Made by a program: the position numbers and the translations under genes | The notes under the pieces: generated by a model | What the model was told of the DNA's origin: nothing | Databases searched by the model: none | Seen by the model: the letters and a program-made list of their open reading frames with translations, nothing else | Source of the DNA: Exiguobacterium sp. AM39-5BH | Lineage (GTDB): Bacteria > Bacillota > Bacilli > Exiguobacteriales > Exiguobacteriaceae | Direction of reading: 5' to 3' | NCBI RefSeq assembly: GCF_003467445.1 | Contig: NZ_QSGS01000004.1 | Coordinates: 1-64,000 of the forward strand | DNA length: 64,000 nt | In this document: piece after piece, positions 54,566-62,416 of the stretch | Position numbering within the stretch: position 1 is the first letter of the stretch | How the letters are laid out: the number at the start of each line of letters is the position of its first letter

Positions 54566-55267
54566 ATGAGCCGAGCTGAAGAGTTTATCGCATCGTATCA
54601 CCGGATTGAAGATTATTTGAGCCGAGAGATGGGGGACGGCCAGCATTTCAGTTTCAGTAACATGGTCAACCGTCTCGCCAAACACAATCCGATTATCGAC
54701 CGATATAAGGAAGATTTACATCAAATGAGTCAGTTGCGGAACGCGATTGTCCACGAGCGGCGGGAGCCGGACTTCATCATCGCTGAACCGCATGAATCAA
54801 TTGTCAATTTGATTCTCGAGGTGGAGAAGGAACTGCTCCATCCGCGTCAAGTCATCCCACTGTTCCGTAAAATCGTGACGACGTTCGACGCTGACGATTC
54901 TCTCGTCGCCGTGCTCGGCGAGATTCGAGACAAGAATTATTCACAGTTCCCCGTCTATAACCAAGACGGGTCGTGGCGTGGACTGTTGACGAAAAAAGGA
55001 GTGACCAGTTGGCTCGCCGAAACGGTCGACGGGCCGCATGTGTCACTCGAAGGCGTTCAAGTCAAGCACGTACTCCAACACGACCCGCACCTGCGACGGT
55101 ATCGGTTTATCGCGCAAGAGACGTCGGTCATCGAGGCGCACCATCATTTCATCAGTATGAAAGACGGGGTTCGTCTCGATGCCTTGCTCATTACCGAGAC
55201 GGGACAAGAAGATGAACCGTTACTCGGGATGATCCGACCACAAGATATTTTATACGTCATCGGTTGA
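54566..55267 (+). CDS. CBS-domain-pair protein with N-terminal helical domain
   Basis: 233 aa, cytosolic. The first ~95 residues are helical (FIASYHRIEDYLSREMG, LRNAIVHERREPD), like the small HEPN/abortive-type or DUF-type helical folds. Two CBS motifs follow (about 105-225: VLGEIRDKNYSQFPVYNQDG and LLGMIRPQDILYVIG), which usually bind adenine nucleotides. The start at 54566 has ribosome site AAGGAG. Its last 18 bases overlap the convergent monooxygenase gene. Function unknown. Confidence 0.75.
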   Translation: MSRAEEFIASYHRIEDYLSREMGDGQHFSFSNMVNRLAKHNPIIDRYKEDLHQMSQLRNAIVHERREPDFIIAEPHESIVNLILEVEKELLHPRQVIPLFRKIVTTFDADDSLVAVLGEIRDKNYSQFPVYNQDGSWRGLLTKKGVTSWLAETVDGPHVSLEGVQVKHVLQHDPHLRRYRFIAQETSVIEAHHHFISMKDGVRLDALLITETGQEDEPLLGMIRPQDILYVIG

Positions 55268-55585
55268 GGCGCCATGCTCGATGGCGACCTCATATTGAGT
55301 GACCGTGTTTCCGAGGACGATGGGCTTCACTTCAGAAGTGCCGTCGTCCCGTTTTTTGTGGGCATGTTTATATGCACCGCTATCGCGCCAATTCTCAAAG
55401 CTCGCCGCGTCGCGCCACGTCGTCATGATGACGACCTGATCTTTCATCTCATCTGATGTATCCGTCAACACCTGCATCCGGACGAACCCGTCCATCGACT
55501 CGATGCCTTTCGTCGTTTGGAAACGAGCGGTAACCGCCTCAATCTTCCCTTTTTCAACGTCTAGTTTGTTCATGACAATCCACAT
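55250..55585 (-). CDS. Antibiotic-biosynthesis-monooxygenase/IsdG-like protein
   Basis: 111 aa ferredoxin-like ABM fold. The start MWIVMNKLDVEKGKIEAVTA and the WRDAASFENWRDSGAYKHAH segment, with a possible heme-ligating His, resemble IsdG/HmoA-type heme-degrading enzymes of Bacillales. A heme role is probable but not shown. I start at the ATG at 55585, 8 nt from GAGGAGG; an ATG 6 nt upstream is too close to it. Confidence 0.75.
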   Translation of the reverse strand: MWIVMNKLDVEKGKIEAVTARFQTTKGIESMDGFVRMQVLTDTSDEMKDQVVIMTTWRDAASFENWRDSGAYKHAHKKRDDGTSEVKPIVLGNTVTQYEVAIEHGASTDDV

Positions 55586-55663
55586 ACACATGTCCTCCTC
55601 TGCGATATCATACGCGTTCATTATACATGGAACACGATTGATGCTTCACCCGAGATGCTCGCG

Positions 55664-56158
55664 TCAACGTTCGGCCCACCATTCCTCGAACGTCCAATTT
55701 TTTTGTTTCATCGTCGTTGCTTCTTTCACACCGACGTACCGGAGATGCCATGGCTCGTAGTTGTAGCCGGTGATTTTCTCTTTTCCTTTCGGATAGCGGA
55801 CGATAAATCCGTAACGGTGTGCCTGTTGGAGCATCCATTTTCCTTCCGGGGTCTGGTCGAACGAGGCATAGAGCCCCATCTGCATCCGCGCACTAGTCAT
55901 ATCGACGGCGAGGCCGGTCTGATGTTCGCTATATCCAGGACGAGCGACATATTTTGAAGCGTATGCCGTGCCTCGGGTATTGACCCAATACGTATAAAGT
56001 GATTTTTGGGTGGCGTAGGAGCGATAGGCGCTGAGGGCGTACAACGTGTAGCCTTCTTTTCGCCCGGCGTAATAGAGACGCGCTAGTGCATGAGCCGCTT
56101 CAGCGACCATGACGGGAAAAACGAGCATCAAGACGAGGAGTACACGGATGAGTTTCAT
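55664..56158 (-). CDS. Short VanY-type D-alanyl-D-alanine carboxypeptidase (M15B)
   Basis: 164 aa. A signal peptide (MKLIRVLLVLMLVFPVMVAEA) runs straight into AAHALARLYYAGRKEGYTLY, the middle of a normal M15B domain. The zinc/catalytic motifs are present: SAYRSYATQKSL, SEHQTGLAVDMTS with His and Asp, and EPWHLRYVG with Glu and His. Typical members are 200-270 aa because a linker and first strand precede the AAHAL helix; that part is missing here. It probably trims peptidoglycan D-Ala-D-Ala outside the membrane. Ribosome site AAAGGAGGTCATC decides the start. Confidence 0.8.
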   Translation of the reverse strand: MKLIRVLLVLMLVFPVMVAEAAHALARLYYAGRKEGYTLYALSAYRSYATQKSLYTYWVNTRGTAYASKYVARPGYSEHQTGLAVDMTSARMQMGLYASFDQTPEGKWMLQQAHRYGFIVRYPKGKEKITGYNYEPWHLRYVGVKEATTMKQKNWTFEEWWAER

Positions 56159-56365
56159 AAGGATGACCTCCTTTTGAGTCGGTTCTCTTCTTTTCCCTTT
56201 TTTAAAATGATGAAAAGATAACGAATCAGGGAATAAGAGATAAATCGTCTCCGTCTCTTGACCTGAAGCGTGTACTGCCTGAGCCCGATGTGCCGGTAGC
56301 TTAAAAACGATACACTTATCGTATAGGGAAGAGATGGATCGAAGTATCGAAAGGAGTGAGCGCAT

Positions 56366-56584
56366 ATGGAACTCATTTTTGGTTTACCATTGTTATTGCT
56401 TGTCCTATTCTTTGCCTTTTTGTATTTCAACATCAAAGGGCTATCGAGTATGTGGAAAGATTACAATCGGACGAAATCGATGATTCCGCTCGGGTTCTTC
56501 ATCATCGGGATTATCGGGATTTTCACCGGAGTCTGGACGTGGCTCGTCATCTTGATTTACTATGCCGTCCGTCCGAAAGCTTGA
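56366..56584 (+). CDS. Small two-helix membrane protein
   Basis: 72 aa with hydrophobic segments at about 3-23 and 43-66 and a polar loop (SSMWKDYNRTKSM) between them. Ribosome site AAAGGAGTGAG. A terminator hairpin follows. Family not recognised; it is protein-like and well expressed by signals. Confidence 0.65.
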   Translation: MELIFGLPLLLLVLFFAFLYFNIKGLSSMWKDYNRTKSMIPLGFFIIGIIGIFTGVWTWLVILIYYAVRPKA

Positions 56585-56588
56585 CCGG

Positions 56589-56620
56589 ACACCATGTGCG
56601 AAAGTGCATGGTGTTTTTTT
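56589..56620 (+). terminator. Terminator of small membrane protein gene
   Basis: ACACCATG/CATGGTGT stem with an inner TGC/GTG part, then TTTTTTT. Confidence 0.8.
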
Positions 56621-56645
56621 GCTATACTGAGGACGAGGTGTTGTC

Positions 56646-57116
56646 ATGGATAAATTGATCAAAGCGTGGTTCATCATCACGCTCATTACGTTTGTACTCT
56701 TTAAGCTCGGTGAGACGATGACCGCCGCTTATACGGAACCGGCGGGCGAGGGGAATCCGTACGTACTCGTTTTGCTGGTCGGTTGGCCGTTCGTCCTGTT
56801 GTTCATATGGATCACGGTCCGTCTCGCTTGGCGCACCGTCGCGTCGGTAAACCGTTTGGCGCGAATCGGTCTCTTGGTAGGGAGTCTCGTCATGGCGGGA
56901 GTCGGTTTCTATATTAACGCCGAGCAGGCAGCTTCGCTCCGCACTGGCATCCGTGCTTCTGAGAATGCGGCTTATGCGTCAGGATGGAATCAGTTCACGA
57001 ACATCATTTATGCGAACCAATTGACGTTTTTCGTCTTGATGGTCAGTTGTATGGCGTTCGGCGTGGTGCTTTCTTTCATCATCCGTAAACAAACAAACGA
57101 GGAACGGCTTAACTAG
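56646..57116 (+). CDS. Membrane protein of unknown function, 156 aa
   Basis: Four predicted helices (about 8-28, 40-62, 73-92, 125-148), with a loop between helices 3 and 4 (INAEQAASLRTGIRASENAA) that may face outside. Ribosome site GAGGTGTTGTC. No family recognised. Its end is inside a hairpin shared with the convergent gldA gene. Confidence 0.65.
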   Translation: MDKLIKAWFIITLITFVLFKLGETMTAAYTEPAGEGNPYVLVLLVGWPFVLLFIWITVRLAWRTVASVNRLARIGLLVGSLVMAGVGFYINAEQAASLRTGIRASENAAYASGWNQFTNIIYANQLTFFVLMVSCMAFGVVLSFIIRKQTNEERLN

Positions 57117-57131
57117 CCGTTCCTCGTTTGT
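57098..57131. terminator. Bidirectional terminator between membrane protein gene and gldA
   Basis: AAACGAGGAACGGC pairs with its complement near 57115-57131; T-rich on both exits. Confidence 0.75.
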
Positions 57132-58238
57132 TTAGCGGAGTTTACTTTGATATATGCGGGCGTAGCGGTCGGCTGCGATGATGGCATCGGCGACTTGTTC
57201 CGGGGTCACATCGAATCCGCTATGAATCGTCTCGCCTTCTGCGGTCGCGGCTTGGCCGACTTTTAAGATGTCCTCGCGGGAAGCATCTTTCAATTTCACG
57301 TCTTCAAGCGTGACCGGTAAATCGAGCGCCATGTACAAGGCGACGTAGCGGTCGAACTCTTCCTGCGTCCGGCCCTCAAGTGCGAGTTGGACGAGTGTGC
57401 CGAAGGCGACTTTTTCGCCATGCGTCAAATGGTGAATGTCGCCATGCAGAGCCGTGAATCCGTTATGGATGGCGTGAGCTGCGGCGAGTCCTCCGCTCTC
57501 AAATCCGAGACCGCTCAACAGCGTGTTCGCTTCGACGACGGACTCGAGTGCCGGTGTGACGACTTTGGCTTTTACGGATTCGTAAGCTAGAATCCCGTAA
57601 TCGAACAGCACTTCTTCACAGCGTTTGGCGATTGCCTCTGCGGCAATGGTCGGGACACCGCCCGCCATCGTTTTTCCGCCAAACGCGAGGACGCTTCGAA
57701 CCTCGACCCATGTCGCGAGCGCGTCGGCAATTCCTGAGGCGAGGAAACGAGCCGGGGCCTCAGCAATCAGTTTCGTGTCGACGAGGACCAAATCTGGATT
57801 CTTTTTGTAGAATCGATACGTCTCAAAGTTCCCTTCATCCGTATAGATGACGGAGAGGGCGCTCGTCGGCGCATCCGTCGAAGCGATGGTCGGCACAATC
57901 ACGATGCGGGCGTCCAGTTCGTCAGCGACGGCTTTGGCTGTATCGAGCGTTTTCCCTCCGCCCATCCCGATGACGACAGAAGTATGGCTCTCTGCGGCCG
58001 CTTTGGCAATCCGTTCAATCTCGTGACGGGAAGCCTCCCCGACGAAATCGGCCTTCTCCGCGTGGACGCCGCTCGCCGCGAGCGACGTTTCGACACGCTC
58101 CCCAATCAAGCGCCAGACGATGTCATCGGCGATGAGCAGTGCCTGTGACCCGAAGTGACCGACATGGTCCCCGATGCGATCGATGGTGTTCTTCCCTTGC
58201 ACGTACTTGGCGGGACTGATAAATACGCGTTCTGACAT
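57132..58238 (-). CDS. gldA: Glycerol dehydrogenase
   Basis: 368 aa zinc-dependent NAD enzyme oxidising glycerol to dihydroxyacetone. Cofactor motif [14 protein letters not shown] near residue 95. Zinc ligands are Asp in [11 protein letters not shown] near 170, His in AAHAIHNGF near 254 and His in [10 protein letters not shown] near 271. Family length is normal (about 367). The ATG at 58238 is chosen by the AAGGATG site; one 9 nt upstream is weaker. Single gene, with no dihydroxyacetone kinase nearby. Confidence 0.95.
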   Translation of the reverse strand: MSERVFISPAKYVQGKNTIDRIGDHVGHFGSQALLIADDIVWRLIGERVETSLAASGVHAEKADFVGEASRHEIERIAKAAAESHTSVVIGMGGGKTLDTAKAVADELDARIVIVPTIASTDAPTSALSVIYTDEGNFETYRFYKKNPDLVLVDTKLIAEAPARFLASGIADALATWVEVRSVLAFGGKTMAGGVPTIAAEAIAKRCEEVLFDYGILAYESVKAKVVTPALESVVEANTLLSGLGFESGGLAAAHAIHNGFTALHGDIHHLTHGEKVAFGTLVQLALEGRTQEEFDRYVALYMALDLPVTLEDVKLKDASREDILKVGQAATAEGETIHSGFDVTPEQVADAIIAADRYARIYQSKLR

Positions 58239-58354
58239 ATTCAACATCCTTTCTGAAGTAACAGTGGCGATAGGACAACAGTAGATTTGTTCCCAAGTTT
58301 ACCTTTGATTCAAACAGGTCTCTTGTGACAACTGCGTGAACCCGAACCAACCTT

Positions 58355-58432
58355 TCACAGGCCGTATATGATTACAAGAAACACGATCAATACGGCGACG
58401 GCAAGAAATCCCCAATCGAGCACATATCTCAT
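58355..58432 (-). CDS. Single-helix membrane miniprotein, 25 aa
   Basis: The reverse strand from the ATG at 58432 encodes MRYVLDWGFLAVAVLIVFLV and ends IIYGL, almost entirely one membrane helix. An AAAGGA ribosome site lies 9 nt upstream. It stands alone in the 370-bp gap between gldA and the DJ-1 gene. Small membrane proteins like this are often missed. Family unknown. Confidence 0.5.
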   Translation of the reverse strand: MRYVLDWGFLAVAVLIVFLVIIYGL

Positions 58433-58541
58433 CACAATCGTTCCTTTCTGCCAGCATATAATGAGTATAGACGGTCGGTAAGCGGAAGCCATTTCCAAAA
58501 TTGAACCAGGTCGAAAAAAGAACGACGTCGCACGTGCGGAT

Positions 58542-58566
58542 GTTTGAATGGAACCAGAGCGGGAAA
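58542..58566 (+). promoter_or_regulatory. Candidate sigma-B promoter of DJ-1/PfpI gene
   Basis: GTTTGA (58542-58547), a 13-bp spacer and GGGAAA (58561-58566), 40 bp before the start codon. This is a good fit to GTTTAA/GGGTAT, and related PfpI genes of Bacillus are stress induced. Confidence 0.5.
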
Positions 58567-58605
58567 AACTCTTTCGTATGCTTAATTTAGAAGGAGGAAT
58601 TTTCA

Positions 58606-59265
58606 ATGTCTAAACATGTACTGATTGTCACAACGTCTGCTGATCAATTAGAGAACGGTCACGCGACAGGGCTCTGGCTCGAGGAATTCGCGGCACCGTA
58701 CCTTCAATTCGAGAAGCAAGGCTATAAAGTCACAGTGGCGAGCATTGAAGGCGGAGACGTGCCGATTGATGCGAACAGCTTAGAAGGCGAGTTGCCGCAA
58801 GAGGTGTTGGATACGCAACGTCTATTGAAAGACACGGCCCGACTTGATGAAGTGGCGGATGACAAATATGACGCGGTCTTCCTTCCAGGTGGGCACGGGA
58901 CAGTCGTCGACTTCCCGAACAGTGAGACGCTACAGCGTGTCATTCGTGAGACGTATGAAGGTGGAAACGTCGTCGCGGCCGTCTGCCATGGCCCAATTGG
59001 TCTCGTCAACGTCAAGTTGAGTAACGGGGAGCCACTCGTCAAAGATAAGCGCGTGACAGGATTCACGGACGCGGAAGAGCGTGAGATGCAGCTCGACTCA
59101 GCGGTTCCATTCCTACTTGAATCAGCGATGCGCGAGAACGGCGGGAAGTTCGATAACGCCGACAACTGGGCCGTCAACGTAGCCGTGGACGAGCGCCTTG
59201 TCACGGGGCAGAACCCGCAGTCGTCTGAAAAAGTAGGCGAAGAAATCGTCAAATTGCTCGGATAA
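58606..59265 (+). CDS. DJ-1/PfpI-family protein (Hsp31-like type-1 amidotransferase fold)
   Basis: 219 aa. The nucleophile elbow AAVCHGPIG near residue 130 carries the Cys with a following His. Glu in LEEFAAPYLQFE near 27 and LPGGHGTVVDF near 98 complete the Hsp31-like site. Members act as glyoxalase III, deglycase or chaperone; here stress protection against reactive carbonyls is a reasonable guess, noting mgsA in the same window. Ribosome site AAGGAGGAATTT. Sigma-B-like promoter upstream. Confidence 0.88.
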   Translation: MSKHVLIVTTSADQLENGHATGLWLEEFAAPYLQFEKQGYKVTVASIEGGDVPIDANSLEGELPQEVLDTQRLLKDTARLDEVADDKYDAVFLPGGHGTVVDFPNSETLQRVIRETYEGGNVVAAVCHGPIGLVNVKLSNGEPLVKDKRVTGFTDAEEREMQLDSAVPFLLESAMRENGGKFDNADNWAVNVAVDERLVTGQNPQSSEKVGEEIVKLLG

Positions 59266-59270
59266 TCATC

Positions 59271-59308
59271 AAGACAGTTTAGGAATCATTTCTAAGCTGT
59301 CTTTTTTT
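59271..59308 (+). terminator. Terminator of DJ-1 gene
   Basis: AAGACAG.TTAG stem pairing with CTAAGCTGTCTT, then a T run. Confidence 0.8.
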
Positions 59309-59377
59309 GGACATATGTCCTTTTCAAAGCGTTCCATCTCGCGTACAGTCAGACGAGGAGATAGGAGGGGAACTTGT

Positions 59378-59802
59378 TTGGGCATTTTATTTGCCGTGCT
59401 CTCGGGCACGTTCATCGCGCTGCAAGGTATTTTTAACGCTAAGCTCGGTTACGCGGTCGGCGCCTGGTTGTCGGTCACAGTCGTCCATCTCGTCGGGCTC
59501 GTGCTTGCGCTCCTCATTTATGCGTTCAAACGGGATGCGGATTTGACGGCGTTTCGGCGCGTGCTTGGTATTACAGCCTCGGCGGTTTATTCGGAGTCTT
59601 CGTCGTCTTCGGGGAATTGACAGCCATTCAACAGCTCGGTGTCACATGGGCCATCTGTGTCTTGCTCGTCGCCCAATTGATTGGAGCGTTCTTGATTGAT
59701 GTGAACGGATGGTTCGGGGTGAAACAGAAACCGGTCAACCAAGGTCAGCTCATGGGGCTCGCGTTGATGGTCATCGGGATTGGGATTTACACGTTCACGT
59801 AA
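59378..59802 (+). pseudogene. YdcZ-family (DUF606) DMT transporter subunit, one-base frameshift
   Basis: A TTG start at 59378 (GGAGGGG upstream) gives GILFAVLSGTFIALQGIFNA, the YdcZ signature. The frame derails after GITA at 59577-59578 and resumes in the next as LGGLFGVFVVFGELTAIQQL through GQLMGLALMVIGIGIY. One more C in GCC-TCGG restores about 141 aa with four helices. Half-size DMT proteins like this pair up; a second ydcZ lies at 60497. Probably an assembly indel. First gene of the ydcZ-crp-ydcZ operon. Confidence 0.8.
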
Positions 59803-59813
59803 GGAGGAGACCG

Positions 59814-60485
59814 ATGAATGTAGAAACAGCGTTACATCGCTTAGGATGGGCCCATTTGTTTTCAGGGCAAACGTTAGAGTCGTCGACGATTGTGACTTAT
59901 CCGTCCGGGGCGATGCTCTGCACAAATGGCAGCCCGATTGAGTCACTCTTCGTCGTGTTGTCGGGACGTGTCAAAATCTATACGTTAAGTGAGGAAGGCA
60001 AGTTGCGCTTGCTACGCTTAAAGATGGCCCCGACGTTGATTGGGGATATCGAATATGCAAGCGGACGCAACGTGCTTCACACGGTCGAGACGGTCGGCCC
60101 GGTGACGTGTCTGCGCATCCCGTTTGACATATTGCGCACACATAATCGGACGATTGAATTTACGGAGCACCTTCTTCGCGGCGTGTCTGAGAAATTGTTC
60201 ATCGAGGCGAACGCCTCATCGAACCATCTCATGTCGACGCTCGAAGAACGGTTGGCGGGTTATCTCGTCTCACTCAGCGAATCAGGGAATGCGTTGTTCC
60301 AAGATGAGATGAGTCAGTTGAAGCGAAAAGAAGTCGCGGAATGGCTAGGAACGAGCTATCGCCACTTGAACCGGACGTTACAAGCGTTCGCAAACGAGGG
60401 ACTTGTTGAGAAAACGAGAACGAAAGTGACGATTTTAGATGCGACTCGATTAAAAGAACGTGCCAATGGCATGTTGTACGAATAA
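59814..60485 (+). CDS. Crp/Fnr-family transcriptional regulator (YeiL-like)
   Basis: 223 aa. An N-terminal cyclic-nucleotide-binding-type beta barrel (GAMLCTNGSPIESLFVVLSG, then LIGDIEYASG) and a C-terminal winged HTH (LKRKEVAEWLGTSYRHLNRT). Single Cys residues are present, but there is no N-terminal Fe-S cluster set, so it senses something other than oxygen by the Fnr route. Ribosome site AAGGAGGAGACC. It lies between two ydcZ genes and probably regulates them. Confidence 0.87.
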   Translation: MNVETALHRLGWAHLFSGQTLESSTIVTYPSGAMLCTNGSPIESLFVVLSGRVKIYTLSEEGKLRLLRLKMAPTLIGDIEYASGRNVLHTVETVGPVTCLRIPFDILRTHNRTIEFTEHLLRGVSEKLFIEANASSNHLMSTLEERLAGYLVSLSESGNALFQDEMSQLKRKEVAEWLGTSYRHLNRTLQAFANEGLVEKTRTKVTILDATRLKERANGMLYE

Positions 60486-60496
60486 GGAGGCAGTTC

Positions 60497-60973
60497 ATGA
60501 TAGTAGGAATCATCTGTTCGGCAGTGGCTGGGGCATTCATTAGTGTCCAAGCGGCAGTCAATGCAAAAATGAACGTTTATTTGGGAGCCTGGGCGACGAC
60601 GGTGCTTGTCTTTATCGTCGGATTGCTCGGTTCGCTCGTGCCGCTTGTTCTATTTGGCGGTAATCTGCAAGGGTTGTTAGACATCTCTCCGATTTACGCG
60701 CTCGGCGGTTTGCTCGGTGTCGGTGTCGTCTTCTGTGTCATGCGAAGCATTCAATTGCTCGGACCGACCTTATCGGTGTCAATTATTCTCGTCTCTCAAT
60801 TGATTTGGGCACTTGGTGTCGACTTGTCCGGAGCGTTCGGAATGCCACAGTTGTCATTGTCCCCAGGTCAGGTCATCGGACTGATGGTGCTACTTCTCGG
60901 TGTCATCATCTTCAAGCAGTCACAAGCAACGGCTCTTCAGCAAGAAAGTTCAAACGAAGCGACTTCACGTTGA
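60497..60973 (+). CDS. YdcZ-family (DUF606) DMT transporter subunit
   Basis: 158 aa, four to five helices, intact: GIICSAVAGAFISVQAAVNA at the start and SPGQVIGLMVLLLGVIIFK at the end. It is the partner of the ydcZ gene at 59378; two unequal half-transporters could form a heterodimer of the EamA-like type. The substrate is unknown. It starts 11 bp after the crp gene with ribosome site AAGGAGGCAG. Confidence 0.87.
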   Translation: MIVGIICSAVAGAFISVQAAVNAKMNVYLGAWATTVLVFIVGLLGSLVPLVLFGGNLQGLLDISPIYALGGLLGVGVVFCVMRSIQLLGPTLSVSIILVSQLIWALGVDLSGAFGMPQLSLSPGQVIGLMVLLLGVIIFKQSQATALQQESSNEATSR

Positions 60974-60987
60974 AGTGGCTTCTTTTT
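60956..60987 (+). terminator. Terminator of ydcZ-crp-ydcZ operon
   Basis: GAAGCGACTTCA/TGAAGTGGCTTC stem with one mismatch, then TTTTT; includes the stop codon. Confidence 0.75.
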
Positions 60988-61073
60988 GAGCAAAACGGGT
61001 ACAGGTGGATAACGAATCTCTGGTAGGATAGAGAGGAAAGCAGTACGAAATATACGTAGAGGTGATGAAAACG

Positions 61074-62390
61074 GTGGATTCTTCCATAGTAATCGATTTA
61101 CTGATTGTTTTATTCTTGATTGTGTTGAACGGGATTTTCGCGATGACGGAAATCGCGCTCATTTCGTCTAAACCGGCCAAACTTGAAGTCGAGGCGAACC
61201 GCGGTAAGCGCAGTGCCGAAATCGCACTCAAGTATTCAAAAGATCCGACCGATCTGTTATCGACGGTCCAAGTCGGAATCACGTTAATCGGGATCATTAA
61301 CGGTGCCTACGGGGGTGCGCGTTTCTCGGCACCGCTCGGCGAATTGTTCGCACAGCTCGGAATGAGTGCCCAATACGCACCGACCGTCGGTTACGTCGTC
61401 GTGGTCACGATGATCACATACTTGTCGCTCATTATCGGCGAACTCGTGCCGAAACGGATTGCCCTTGTGTCACCAGAAAAAGTGACGATGGCCATCATTC
61501 CTGCGCTCGACGTGTTCAGCAAAGTGATGCGACCGTTCATTTGGATTTTATCGAAATCGACGCTGTTCCTCTTCAAATTGCTCGGCTTGAAAGCAGAGCA
61601 ATCGAGTGGAGAGACCGAGCTCGAGATTAAGCAACTCTTGTTCGAAGGAGCTCAACAAGGGGCGTTCGCCCACGAGGAAGTGCAACAAGTGGAGCGCGTA
61701 TTTGCGTTCCATGATCAACTGATTTATGAGTTGATGCAACCGCGAACGACGCTCGAATGGGTCGACCTCGAAGATGATATGGACGATATCAAGAAATCGA
61801 TTTATGAGAGTAAACACAATAAACTCCCGGTCGGTCGCGATACACTCGATGAGTTTGTAGGTTATATCGATGTCCGTGATATTTTGACGTTACCGACGCT
61901 TCGGGAGCCATCGCAAATCTTGAAACGAATCAAACAACCGCTCGTCGTGCCGAAACAGCGAGAAGCGAGCCAAGTCTTGCAGATGATGCAAAAAAACGGC
62001 GTCGAGATCGCCTTTGTGCTCGATGAGTATGGTGGGTTCCTTGGAATGGTCACCTTATTCGATATTTTGGAAGAAATCGTCGGTGAAGTGATGATTGAAG
62101 AAGAGATGCCGGAAGTCGTGCGCCGTGAAGACGGTTCGTATTTGGCCGACGGTTTGCTCAGCATCGAGGATTTGAAGCGGACGTTCGGGATTCGGGACAA
62201 TCGTTTTGATGAAGGGCGCAACTCGTATCACACACTTGCGGGACTCGTCATTTATGCACTCGGTGACTTCCCTCGACGGGGAGACGTTGTCGAGGCGTAT
62301 GGTCTTCGATTCGAAGTCGTCGATATGGACGGCAAACGTGTCGACCAAGTCATCGTGACGATGTTACCTGATCAAACAGAAGAAGACTGA
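61074..62390 (+). CDS. CNNM/CorC-type membrane protein (hemolysin-C family)
   Basis: 438 aa. A DUF21/CNNM membrane domain (about 1-190; NGIFAMTEIALISSKPAKLE, GELVPKRIAL), two CBS domains (about 205-330) and a C-terminal CorC_HlyC domain (GSYLADGLLSIEDLKRTFGI). The family is linked to magnesium/cobalt export or resistance. The GTG at 61074 is favoured because GAGGTGAT lies 7 nt before it; the ATG at 61065 has no separate site. A shared terminator follows. Confidence 0.88.
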   Translation: MDSSIVIDLLIVLFLIVLNGIFAMTEIALISSKPAKLEVEANRGKRSAEIALKYSKDPTDLLSTVQVGITLIGIINGAYGGARFSAPLGELFAQLGMSAQYAPTVGYVVVVTMITYLSLIIGELVPKRIALVSPEKVTMAIIPALDVFSKVMRPFIWILSKSTLFLFKLLGLKAEQSSGETELEIKQLLFEGAQQGAFAHEEVQQVERVFAFHDQLIYELMQPRTTLEWVDLEDDMDDIKKSIYESKHNKLPVGRDTLDEFVGYIDVRDILTLPTLREPSQILKRIKQPLVVPKQREASQVLQMMQKNGVEIAFVLDEYGGFLGMVTLFDILEEIVGEVMIEEEMPEVVRREDGSYLADGLLSIEDLKRTFGIRDNRFDEGRNSYHTLAGLVIYALGDFPRRGDVVEAYGLRFEVVDMDGKRVDQVIVTMLPDQTEED

Positions 62391-62416
62391 CGCCGCAGCG
62401 TCAGTCTTCTTTTTTG
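62381..62416. terminator. Bidirectional terminator between CNNM and M20 genes
   Basis: AGAAGACTGACGC/GCGTCAGTCTTCT stem with a 4-nt loop, T run on each exit, overlapping both stops. Confidence 0.85.
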
